Of a stretch of 17,254 nt of DNA, positions 1 through 8,324 are shown one piece after another (positions within the stretch are counted from its first letter, which is position 1; the number at the start of each line of letters is the position of its first letter). Source of the stretch: Agrocybe praecox (taxonomy: Eukaryota; Basidiomycota; Agaricomycetes; Agaricales; Agrocybaceae). Position numbers and translations under genes: made by a program. The stretch lies in contig CAXHKQ010000243.1 of assembly GCA_964017145.1 (NCBI GenBank), forward strand, positions 1-17,254, given 5' to 3'. Below the pieces are notes generated by a model. That model worked only from the letters and a program-made list of their open reading frames with translations. It searched no databases and was not told the DNA's origin.

Positions 1-325
1 GATAAGTTGCGAAATCATCAATAAATCGGTAAGTCGTTAACATGTTGAAATATGTACTTAATATGTTTTTCGTTGGGATAAATATGTTTAAAATATTTCT
101 TGCAAATCGGATCATGCATGTTCTCCAACGTGAGTAACATTTGATCAAATCAATTGTACCCGAGTTGTATAATGATTTCATAAGGAGTATTTACCAGTAC
201 TTACTACTGATTCTCTTCGTCAAACTCTCACACATAATTCGGTCTGCTGCCCCGACGGCAGTTTTTCTAGGAAAAAAGGTATATGATACAATTTGCATCT
301 CTCCAAACTCCCGTGACACATTTTC
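1..325. other. AT-rich intergenic DNA, no gene seen
   Basis: This stretch lies downstream of the 3' end of the leftmost minus-strand glycosidase gene. It is AT-rich, and the one open frame in it (141-521, plus) runs antisense into the glycosidase exon without any recognisable motif. I see no RNA gene, repeat or promoter. Confidence 0.5.
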
Positions 326-331
326 TTTATT
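326..331 (-). terminator. Poly(A) signal of the downstream GH27 gene, overlapping its stop codon
   Basis: On the minus strand the last codon reads TGA and is followed directly by ATAAAG, so the final A of the stop codon is the first A of AATAAA. I found no other AATAAA on this strand between here and the window edge, so the transcript probably has a 3' UTR of only a few tens of bases. Confidence 0.5.
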
Positions 332-1677
332 CAGTTGGATACAAATCTATAGAATTTACATCCAGAAGGATTCACAATTACTGTTATCTTTTCAGTTAAA
401 TTTTTCACATTGTGCTTTGGATCAAATAAATTTTCAGCACTATATCCTCTCTTTCCCTTCAGTCCGATATCCGACAGACGAACATGAAGGGCATACGGCT
501 GCCCATCAACTCGCAAGCTGACAAATGCCACAGCAAGATCTTTGGCATTATGCTTTGATGAGTGTAATGGACGCGTCCATATCTCAATATCATGAGTATT
601 CAGCACACGTCGACCTTGAATGCCGAGCTTATCCTGGTTCACAGCAATCACTTTACGATTCAGCAAAATATCTCTGAACTGATGGTCAATCCTATCCAAA
701 TCAGTCGACATAATCAGGGGAGCGGCTAAAATGGCCCAAATTGCCATTTGTGCTCGACTCTGTTCCAGGCTCAATCCGAAATTGCCGACCAGCAACATGT
801 CCGGATCGTTCCAATGACCCGGTCCGGCATTTGGAGCAATGCGGTCCTGGTTCTCTGCGAAATACTTCGTAATGCTCTTCACCGAGTCCCACGAATCATC
901 AATGTCATCGTAGTTTCGCCAGAGATTACAATAGGTTTGGATAAGTTTGAAGTTGGGCTGCAACGAATTAATCTTGAATTGATGTTCGAGTTTTGAATAC
1001 TATTCGGTCATACCATGATCTTGTCTTCCTCCTGGTACACTGGCCAACTACACGAGTACACCATCGGACGGCCGGTCTTGTTCAACGCTATCCCAAATTC
1101 CGGATAGCCCTTGTCCATCGTTTTCGGATCCGCATAACAACCGTCCAGTTTCACATAGTCCACGCCCCAATCAGCGAATGTCTGAGCATCGATCGCCTGG
1201 TAACCGATTATTCCAGGGTATCCTCCGCAAGTTTTGGTGCCGTAGTCCTGGTACACGCCGAACTTCAGGCCGAGCGAATGAATCTGAATATATCCATCCA
1301 ACGAAATTATACATTTGCACCAAAAACCCAGAGAAACAACAACGAACATAGTCACCCAAACGCTTGAAACCACTCGGAAAACGCTTCCTATCGGGCACCA
1401 GTCGATGTGTCTGCGGATGTCTCTGCATCTCGGGCCAACAGTCGTCGATGATCACGTACTCGTAACCGGCCTCCTTGTAGCCTTTCGTCGCCATCGCACG
1501 AGCCGTCCGCCTGATGAGGCGCTCGCTGATGCAGTCCTCGGGAAACGTGTCGCAATCGGTGATGCAGCGGAATCGCTGCCAAGTCATCCAGCCCATCGGC
1601 GGTGTCCGGGCCAATGCATTTTCGAGACAATGGCTGCCATGGATGGCGATGAGACTCAACAACAGCAACCGAAACAT
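331..1677 (-). CDS. Alpha-N-acetylgalactosaminidase/alpha-galactosidase-like enzyme (GH27), downstream tandem copy
   Basis: Exons on the minus strand are 1677-1348, 1283-1014 and 957-331, with introns of 64 and 56 bases, giving 408 aa. The family hydrolyses terminal alpha-GalNAc or alpha-Gal from glycoconjugates in lysosomes or secretions. Residues 1-17 ([17 protein letters not shown]) form a signal peptide, followed by the family signature LARTPPMGW. The nucleophile is Asp157 in KLDGCY and the acid/base is Asp218 in [14 protein letters not shown], 61 residues apart as in human GLA and NAGA. The substrate-pocket segment is SCSWPVY, with Ser189 and Val192. NAGA has Ser and Ala there, GLA has Glu and Leu, so GalNAc activity is more likely. 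[10 protein letters not shown] and [15 protein letters not shown] are also typical. The 408-aa length matches the family. The first donor is weak (GTTCGT) but matches the paralogue's exon boundary. This copy lacks the paralogue's first and last introns. NKT and NLT are possible N-glycosylation sites. The gene looks intact. Confidence 0.9.
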
Positions 1678-1757
1678 TGCTCACGAGTTCCGCTCGGCTT
1701 GACTGATAAACTTGAAATACTCGTTCAACTCGAAGAACGTTCTCAATTTTGTATGGT

Positions 1758-1767
1758 GTATAAATAG
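1758..1767 (-). promoter_or_regulatory. TATA-like element of the downstream GH27 gene
   Basis: The minus strand reads CTATTTATAC about 82 bases before the ATG at 1677. The upstream paralogue has CTATATAAAC about 80 bases before its ATG, and both are preceded by GGTGTG, so the promoter seems to have been copied with the gene. A TCAGT initiator-like match on the minus strand (A at 1704) lies closer to the ATG than expected for this TATA, so the exact start site is uncertain. Confidence 0.45.
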
Positions 1768-1791
1768 TGCCCACACCGATAAAGCACCGAA

Positions 1792-1797
1792 TTTATT
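1792..1797 (-). terminator. Poly(A) signal of the upstream GH27 gene
   Basis: AATAAA on the minus strand, 14 bases after the TAA stop at 1813-1811. Cleavage 10-30 bases further on would fall at about 1762-1782, on top of the TATA-like element of the next gene. Confidence 0.6.
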
Positions 1798-1810
1798 GTG
1801 TGTACATTTT

Positions 1811-3377
1811 TTACATTGACACAGCTGTGTGGAATTTGTAGAATCGGCAACCCGACGGCAACACAATCACGTTGATTTCGGACGTAACTTTGTATGCGGG
1901 CTCCGACGAGTCGTACAAATTCTGAAATGCAAATATATCGGTTATTATTTTTTCAATGTTTAAAATTATCATTATTATTACCTTCACGACGTATCCGGCC
2001 TTGTTATTCAGTCCAATGTCCGACAGTTTTACGTTAATCCTGTACGGCTGCCCGTCCGTACGCAAACTGACAAATGCCACGGCATAATCGAAACGGCCGT
2101 ACTCGCTCGTCTGCAATGGGCGCGTCCACACCTCAATGTTCGATACCGTGAGCACCCGAAGTCCCTGGATGCCCAACGCATCCTGATTGACGGCAATCAC
2201 TTCGCGATTGAGCAAAATCTCCCTGAACTCATCGCTAATCGTGTCCAGATCGGTGGACATCAGCAACGGAGCGGCCAGAATCGCCCATATCGCCATCTGG
2301 GCTCGACTCTGCTCGGCGCTCAGACCGAAATTGCCAATCAACAGCATGTCCGGATCGTTCCAGTGGCCCGGGCCGGCGTTGAGGGCGATGCGTGACTGCT
2401 TGTCACCAAAGTACTTGGTGATGGACTTGACCGACTCCCACGAGTCGTCGATGTCGCCCCAGTTGCGCCACAGATTACAGTGTTGCTTGATGAGTGTGAA
2501 ATTCGGCTGCGTGGATGATCATTTGAATATAAGCATTCATAGTTATTGACCAACAAATTGTTCAATATCATATCCACATATCATCTCGTTATTATTTCAA
2601 TTTGAAAATATCTCACCAATACTCCGCTATACTCCTGATACACTGGCCAACTGCACGAATAAACCATCGGCCTGCCAGTTTGGTTCAGCAGCGCTCCGAA
2701 ACGCGGATAACCTTCGTCCATTGTGTTGATGTCCGCGTAGCATCCGTCCAGCTTCACATAGTCGACGCCCCAGTCGGCAAAAGACTGTGCATCGATCTCC
2801 TCGTAGCCAATGATGCCCGGATATCCGCCGCACGTGTTCGTGCCATAGTCTTGGTACAAGCCGAATTTCAGGCCCAGTGCATGGATCTGGAATAATTCAG
2901 TTGTATTGCCGAAAATTATAGAATATGCTCATAACGTACATAATCACCCAAATGCTTCAGACCACTGGGAAAGCGCTTCTTGTCGGGCACCAGCTCATCG
3001 GTCACCGGATCGCGTTCCCACTCCGACCAGCAGTCATCTACAACGATATACTCGTAGCCGGCTTCCTTGTATCCGTTGGCGCTTATCGCGCGGGCCGTTC
3101 GTTTGATCAGTTGTTCGCTGTTGTGCAGATCACATTATGTTATCCATTACCAACTCGCCGTCGGAATATGCGCTTCCCGCCAGACTCACCTTATACAATC
3201 GTCGGGAAACGTATCACAGTCGGTGATGCACCTGAAGCGCTGCCAGGTCATCCAGCCCATGGGCGGCGTCCGGGCCAGTCCATTATCCAGCGTGTGCACG
3301 ACGTCGACGGAGCAGCCGATCAGACACAGAAGAACAACTGCACCGATCGCAGAGCCGATTCGATTTGCTGGTGACAT
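1811..3377 (-). CDS. Alpha-N-acetylgalactosaminidase/alpha-galactosidase-like enzyme (GH27), upstream tandem copy
   Basis: Exons on the minus strand are 3377-3190, 3117-2940, 2886-2617, 2506-1982 and 1921-1811, with introns of 72, 53, 110 and 60 bases, giving 423 aa. The start is the first ATG in frame and opens a signal peptide (MSPANRIGSAIGAVVLLCLI, then a short polar tail) ahead of [17 protein letters not shown]. The nucleophile is Asp169 (KLDGCY) and the acid/base is Asp230 in CNLWRNWGDIDDSW. The pocket residues are Ser201 and Val204 (SCSWPVY), which is NAGA-like. Counted by eye, the 90-residue exon with the nucleophile is identical to that of the downstream copy at 72 positions and has the same length and phase. 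The C-terminal part, after VIAVNQDALGIQGLR, is the beta-sandwich region of the family. NQT and NFT are possible glycosylation sites. The 60-base last intron contains no in-frame stop. The gene appears intact. Confidence 0.9.
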
Positions 3378-3455
3378 TCGGAACCACACTATGCTCGCCG
3401 GTGGCACTGTGAGAGTGGCAAGACGAACTTAATTGAATAATGAGTATGGCGGTTG

Positions 3456-3464
3456 TTTATATAG
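3456..3464 (-). promoter_or_regulatory. TATA box of the upstream GH27 gene
   Basis: The minus strand reads CTATATAAA, about 80 bases before the ATG at 3377. A start site about 30 bases downstream (near 3433) would give a leader of roughly 55 bases. Confidence 0.6.
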
Positions 3465-3465
3465 A

Positions 3466-4440
3466 GCTGCACACCATACATACACAGAAACGCACATAGC
3501 GGTCAACGGTATTGTGTTGTACGTGTTGTTCTCGAAATTATGTCGAGTGCGATAACCATAACCCGATTACCGGCGATAAGACGGAGAACAAAGCGATCAA
3601 TCGATTAGGTGCAATCCCGATGAGTAAGTGAAGTGCATCAACGGAAATAATCGGCACAAATGTACCAGTAGTATGCATAGGAAATCGCAAAAACCGCGAT
3701 ATGGAGCTGTATGTTCGTGAGGACTGCACATTCTATAGATGTCTTTGGATCGTGGAATAATCTCATCTTATAGCAACAAACCGCAACCTTAAAATTTTCC
3801 AATTTTGTTAGAGAAGGCTCTCAATTTAATACTTCAATTATACATTAATTGTTGTACGAAACCACTATTTGCCGACATTGTTCTTGAAATCCTTGTATCC
3901 ATTGCAAATAAATTTAAAAAAAATAATTGACATGATTGTATCGTGTCTATAGTCATTCTAGACAACCACGATCGAAAATTGCATGTAATATAAAATCAGG
4001 GGCCTGCGGAAACAGTTTATATGGTCACTCCACGGCACTGCTTCCTCTGGATACAATTATGAATGGCTTTTTGACGTAATGTGTTCTGTTATCAATAAAA
4101 ACATTTCATCTTAACATTATGTTCCTCTGAAATGATATCCTATTGATTTTTTGTTATGTTTATCATTTCTCATTTTCAATTGTAATTTGCACGGTACAAA
4201 TCAGTAAAAACACCATCACTAACGATGAAAAGAGTCAACTAAAAGCAGAGCACTTTTAATAGAAATGTCACAAGGCCAAGCTTTAATAAATACAATATTT
4301 TATAGCGATAGGTCAAGTATTTTCTGAGCAAGGTCCCGTTTTATACCGATATGCAATGTATACTTGAGGCTTCAAGATAACAGGGTCAAACTCTAGATAG
4401 GACTACCAAATTTGAATGGCATATAGTTAAACATCTATGT
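3466..4440. other. AT-rich intergenic DNA, no gene seen
   Basis: This stretch separates the minus-strand glycosidase genes from the plus-strand region. The only sizeable open frame (3538-3729, minus) has no recognisable motif, and its composition matches background. I see no tRNA, repeat array or transposon ends. Confidence 0.5.
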
Positions 4441-4445
4441 ACCAA

Positions 4446-5572
4446 TATATAAAACTTTCAAATGAAAACCGACTATTGTGATTTCAAATGCATGCATATT
4501 ACTGGTATTCCAACCCGATCAAGAAACTTCTCCGCACGTGGTGAGTGTGAGCCGAATATTGGCGATTGGTGATAGTCGGTTTGCATGCTCGAGTGCGCGA
4601 ATCATCCCAGGCACCCTGTGAGCTCACACTTTATCCCATTGATGAGCGCGCCGATGCGCAAGCAATCACGCGTACAGCCAACACGCGCGTTTGGGAATGG
4701 GAATCACAATCACCAATTTGATGAGCAGCTCGTCGTGCGCTAGCGTACGCGTTTTCGCACCAGCGCAGGCGATTGCGCAAGCTGCTGTCAAGACTTTGTC
4801 GATTGGTCATTGTTTACAATTCGCACTTGAACAAATTTCAGCGGCGTATTTACGCGCGTATGAAAATTTACGCAATCAAATTTATGATCGCGTTTACTAC
4901 GGTTCCCTCGAGTTGGTGTACGTTTGCTTCGTTAAATCCAATGCGACGCCCAAGGCCCTCACGGACGACCAAAATAATGCAAATTTGAAGCCCTTCACAG
5001 CCTCAAGAGAATTAGACATTTCCGCGGTCTCGGAATTCGCTTCGAGTCGAGTTAATCGCGCTTTAGTTTTACTCTTGTGTTGTGCCACCGCCGCTTGCGC
5101 CGCCGCGGCGTCTGCAGAGACCATCCGCACCAGCAGCAGCATCATATCTCCCAATCGGCGGACATCGGCGCCGAGCGCGCGCTCCACGAGCAGCGTCGTG
5201 AACTTTAAATAGTTGGGCCGTGCTGTTTATATGTCGTGCTTTTGTGATATTAATGGTAGTATTTTTTCCTGCAGGTTACCGAAATCGAGACCGACATGAA
5301 GACGATGGACTTCGAGATGCCCGACGCAGTCACAAACCCGATCCTCCAATTGGCGCTGCTTTTTTCGCTCGCGCACGAGCTCATGTTCTCGCTCCTCGGC
5401 GCCAACCGCCACCGCCGCTGCCGCCTCCGACGTCTATGAATACCATGCTCAATCGGCGTCGGCCATCGGCGATAAGGAACACAAACGCGAGCGCGAGCGT
5501 TTATTTTTTAATTTTTTATTATTTTTATTTTGTCTGTGCACCGATAATTTGTAAAGTTTATTATGAAATAAA
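4446..5572 (+). other. Unrecognised gene-like region: TATA, donor, acceptor and poly(A) signal in order
   Basis: The plus strand has TATATAAA near 4446, ATGs at 4488 and 4492, a strong donor GTGAGT at 4541, and a branch-like TATTAAT (5248-5254) with a pyrimidine-rich acceptor ending CTGCAG at 5274. After these come an open frame of 54 codons to a TGA at 5437-5439 and AATAAA at 5567-5572. The phases do not join cleanly: from ATG 4488 the spliced frame stops early, from ATG 4492 it enters a different frame that stays open to 5765, and the 54-codon frame would need another upstream exon. I do not recognise any peptide here. It could be an orphan gene, a noncoding transcript or coincidence. Longer open frames on both strands (for example 4691-5212 plus and 4897-5187 minus) look compositional. 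Confidence 0.2.
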
Positions 5573-5636
5573 ATATGAAAAAATGAAATATAGTTCAAAG
5601 GGCCGTATTATTTATTTTAAAAACTCCTACCAACGA

Positions 5637-5652
5637 ACGCGCGTACGCGCGT
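5637..5652. repeat. 16-bp perfect palindrome made of two ACGCGCGT units
   Basis: The sequence ACGCGCGTACGCGCGT is its own reverse complement and is also a direct repeat of a palindromic 8-mer. Further single copies of ACGCGCGT occur at 4683-4690 and 4852-4859. Confidence 0.7.
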
Positions 5653-5659
5653 ACCCTCC

Positions 5660-6220
5660 CCGCCCGCCCATTTTCCGCTCGAACCCGCACGTGCAAAAAA
5701 TCGCACCGCGCTCCCGCTCCGCTCAAACACGCTCATGCCGAGCTCACATCGTCCGCTCCTATTAGAGCGTTTTCTGGCGGCGGTTTTGTGCTTCGTCTGA
5801 TTCTCGAATGAGCAGTTTATGATTGGAATTGATGAGCTCGGCCAAAAATTGATGAGCACGTTGGAGCTCGGTGGGAGTTCGATGTGATAGTAAATTCTTG
5901 ATCGGGAACGCTCGAATATAAAATATAAAGCTGACATGAATGCGTTTGCATGCATGTTGGCGATTAGTTTATAGTATATATCATCACATCAGCGTCGCTT
6001 GCACGAAGAACAATGCTGAAACTAAATATATTTGTAAATGTTGAGGTAAATGTATTTAAAAATCTTCACGCAAGCACAAACAAAAATTCGTTAATTTCGC
6101 TCATGATTGAAGCAAGATAAACTGAATTTTCTACATGTAGTGCCTCGCTTGATCACGAATCACCGCCGAACCACTCTGCCCGGCATCATCATCACATTCG
6201 CCCAGCAGATGTCGCCACTG
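5660..6220. other. Intergenic DNA upstream of the V-ATPase gene
   Basis: A GC-rich start gives way to AT-rich sequence. GATGAGC occurs twice in 5830-5860 and at about 4641 and 4719. I see no supported gene. Open frames such as 5617-5955 (minus) are arginine- and serine-rich and unrecognised. Confidence 0.4.
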
Positions 6221-6223
6221 CAG

Positions 6224-6231
6224 TCACATGA
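6224..6231 (+). promoter_or_regulatory. M-box/CLEAR-type site 1 (TCACATGA)
   Basis: A perfect TCACATGA, 66-73 bases before the likely initiator A at 6297. MITF/TFEB-family bHLH-Zip factors bind this type of site, and Drosophila Mitf is known to activate V-ATPase subunit genes. The sequence match is seen directly; binding is inferred. Confidence 0.55.
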
Positions 6232-6294
6232 TTTGCGCGACAGCTTCTCTGACAGTCGTCGCTCTTGCGCTGTCTGTGTTTTCAATTCGACCGT

Positions 6295-6434
6295 TCAGTG
6301 TGTGCGTCGTCGACATTTTTGCACCAGCATTTTTCGGCTCCCGTCCACCTTCCGCCACCGTTCGTTCACCAGTCGTCCAGGCGCCCCCTCGAGTCGCCCG
6401 TCCATCGTCCCATCGAGAGCACAAATCGCAGATC
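6295..6434 (+). promoter_or_regulatory. Vha44: Probable initiator and 5' non-coding exon of Vha44
   Basis: A TCAGT initiator match has its A at 6297, and the first consensus donor after it is GTAAGT at 6435. I infer a non-coding first exon of about 138 bases joined across an intron of about 1.87 kb to the acceptor TCGCAG at 8306, 18 bases before the start codon. There is no TATA at the right distance and no DPE match at +28. Other TCAGT motifs at 6906, 7168, 7231 and 7334 could be alternative starts, so the leader is uncertain although the donor is strong. Confidence 0.4.
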
Positions 6435-6558
6435 GTAAGTTCGGTGATTATCCTGCGGCCGAGCTCGCGAAGGACTCGGCGAACGCGAACAAAAACAATC
6501 AATTCATGTATATCGCAAGAATCTCGGTAGCGATGTGTATGTGTATATAGATGTTCGC

Positions 6559-6574
6559 GTGTGTGTGTGTGTGT
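6559..6574 (+). repeat. (GT)8 microsatellite
   Basis: A GT dinucleotide run within a broader GT-rich stretch (about 6530-7110) in the inferred first intron of the V-ATPase gene. Confidence 0.9.
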
Positions 6575-6620
6575 ATACATGCACTCAATTCGCATATCAT
6601 ATTATTGCTAGTGTGAGCGG

Positions 6621-6628
6621 TCACATGA
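6621..6628 (+). promoter_or_regulatory. M-box/CLEAR-type site 2 (TCACATGA)
   Basis: The same perfect octamer as at 6224, about 190 bases into the inferred first intron. Confidence 0.45.
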
Positions 6629-7318
6629 GCAGCATTGGGGCTTGTTTGCGAGTGTGTGCGTGTTTTCAGTTATGTATATCTGAGCGAGAGAGCAGACTGA
6701 TCATCATAATAATGTACACACACAAGCAAGCAAGCATATATGTATATCATATTTTGCGATTTGCGACTGGCTGGCGCTGTTGTGTGTATGCGTGTGTTTG
6801 TGCGTGAGCATACATACGTGTTTGTATGCATATGCATCGGTGTGTGTGCGTAGGTGAAGCTCAGCTGTCATGTGCGCTTCGAAGACGAATCACATTCGGG
6901 CATTCAGTTTGTCGGCGCTTTCAACACGCGCACCTACTGGGCAGCCTTTTCGTCGTCGTCGAAAGAAGGTGTGTGTGTGTGGGCATTCGTGTCGCGTGCC
7001 ACAAGGACGTCTCTGCCCATAGTGTGTAGTGTGTGAATGAGTGCGTGAGAGAGTGTATTGATAAGGGTGTGTAACAACCAAAACATACACACCACACACG
7101 ATATACAATATAGCATCGTTTTCGGTGTGACCTCAAACACTTCTACAGCCATTTGGCACTGTAGTTCAGTTGCCTTTTCGATGTCCCGTCGTGTTCATTG
7201 ACTCCTGCCACACTCGTTTACCCACACATCAGTTAGTCATCAGTGTTTTGGTTCTATATTCCACCTTGTTCGGGCCCGTGTGCTCCGTGTGCGTTGTGCC
7301 ATGCGAACTTTTCTATCG

Positions 7319-7326
7319 TCATGTGA
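7319..7326 (+). promoter_or_regulatory. M-box/CLEAR-type site 3 (TCATGTGA)
   Basis: The reverse complement of the other two sites, within GTCATGTGAC. A TCAGTC initiator-like motif follows at 7332, so an internal promoter here is possible. Confidence 0.45.
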
Positions 7327-7595
7327 CTTTATCAGTCGAACAGCTGACTGCCAAAGAGTGCGATCCCCAACAAACATAAACGCGATTGCACTTGCGCTTT
7401 TATCGAGAGCAAGCGCCGTCGAAAATCGGAATACGAATCGGTTCGACTTCGTCACAGGATTACATTTCCCTTTTGTGTGGGCATTTGGGCATTGGCATTT
7501 TGAGGTTGAGTGAAACGGCGTCTCGTCTCGTGTTACTGTTCCAACTACCCGAATATTTAGGAAAACTATTGATTTTTCGGCTAATGGCACCACGA

Positions 7596-7609
7596 ACACA
7601 CACACACAC
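7596..7609 (+). repeat. (AC)7 microsatellite
   Basis: An AC run in the inferred first intron, about 75 bases before a (GT)8 run. The two could pair in the transcript. Confidence 0.85.
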
Positions 7610-7684
7610 GCTCTTACGCACGCACGAAACACGCGAGGATTCGCCGCCGTATCTAAGGACATGTGGACGGGGGTATTTCATGCG

Positions 7685-7700
7685 GTGTGTGTGTGTGTGT
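7685..7700 (+). repeat. (GT)8 microsatellite
   Basis: A GT dinucleotide run in the inferred first intron of the V-ATPase gene. Confidence 0.9.
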
Positions 7701-7916
7701 TTGTGCGTGCTTTGTTGTTCTCTGTGAACTGTGAACTCGACGCACGCCGTCCGCCGCCAGACGTCGGGCGCCAGTTGAAGCGTGACCGTCGTCGACCGTC
7801 GATGTCTTGTTCGCGGTCTGATTTGTGTGCGTTTTGTATTTCGGTTGTCACTCACAACGCAGTCCCGAAAGTGAAAAGCAGTGGTCAGTAGCGACGTCAC
7901 CGTTGGCCGCTTCGGT

Positions 7917-7928
7917 CGCGCGCGCGCG
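7917..7928. repeat. (CG)6 run
   Basis: An alternating CG tract in the inferred first intron, of a kind that can adopt Z-DNA. No function is implied. Confidence 0.8.
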
Positions 7929-8224
7929 CCTGTGCTTCGAATTATTAGACAAACTACACCTCTAAGACCAAGTTTTACCGCAGTACTGTTTATACACTAT
8001 TTTTAGAGCAAAGCGCGCAGACCACCAGGCTCGAGCTCATTCGGTCAAGTTATTTCGACAGTATGTGCGCGCGATTCAACCAACCACCGCAATTGTGTGT
8101 TGGTGCTGCTGCTGATGATGAGAGCATGTAAATGAGGTTTGAACACTAGCGTGTCGTGTCGTCAGTGCGGAATATGGGAATCGAAACAGCATATGTTTCG
8201 AGCGTGCGTTTTAATGGAAATATA

Positions 8225-8269
8225 CAGAAATATACACACACACAGACACGCTGTGTGTGTATATTTCTG
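8225..8269 (+). repeat. Inverted repeat: 18-bp perfect stem, 9-base loop
   Basis: Bases 8225-8242 pair without mismatch with 8252-8269 (arms begin CAGAAATATACAC), leaving loop 8243-8251. The hairpin ends 37 bases before the inferred 3' splice site at 8306 and 55 bases before the V-ATPase start codon. Confidence 0.75.
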
Positions 8270-8324
8270 GGTAATCGAAAACTTTCAATCTGGTCCGCAC
8301 TCGCAGATAATCCACTGAATCGCC

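Noticed and set aside
331..963. Treating the downstream GH27 exons as separate partial genes or a pseudogene
   Set aside because: The frame breaks coincide with GT-AG introns at the same positions as in the paralogue, and the joined protein has every catalytic residue.
3378..3407. An upstream start (GTG) for the upstream GH27 copy
   Set aside because: It is not an ATG. The ATG at 3377 directly opens a good signal peptide.
4691..5212. 173-codon plus-strand frame and the overlapping 96-codon minus-strand frame
   Set aside because: Both are compositional (Ala/Ser-rich in GC-rich DNA), have no recognisable domain and overlap antisense, and a strong plus-strand intron signal pair (4541/5274) encloses them.
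6535..7152. Several short frames rich in Cys, Val, His and Thr
   Set aside because: They are translations of GT/CA microsatellite DNA in the inferred first intron of the V-ATPase gene.
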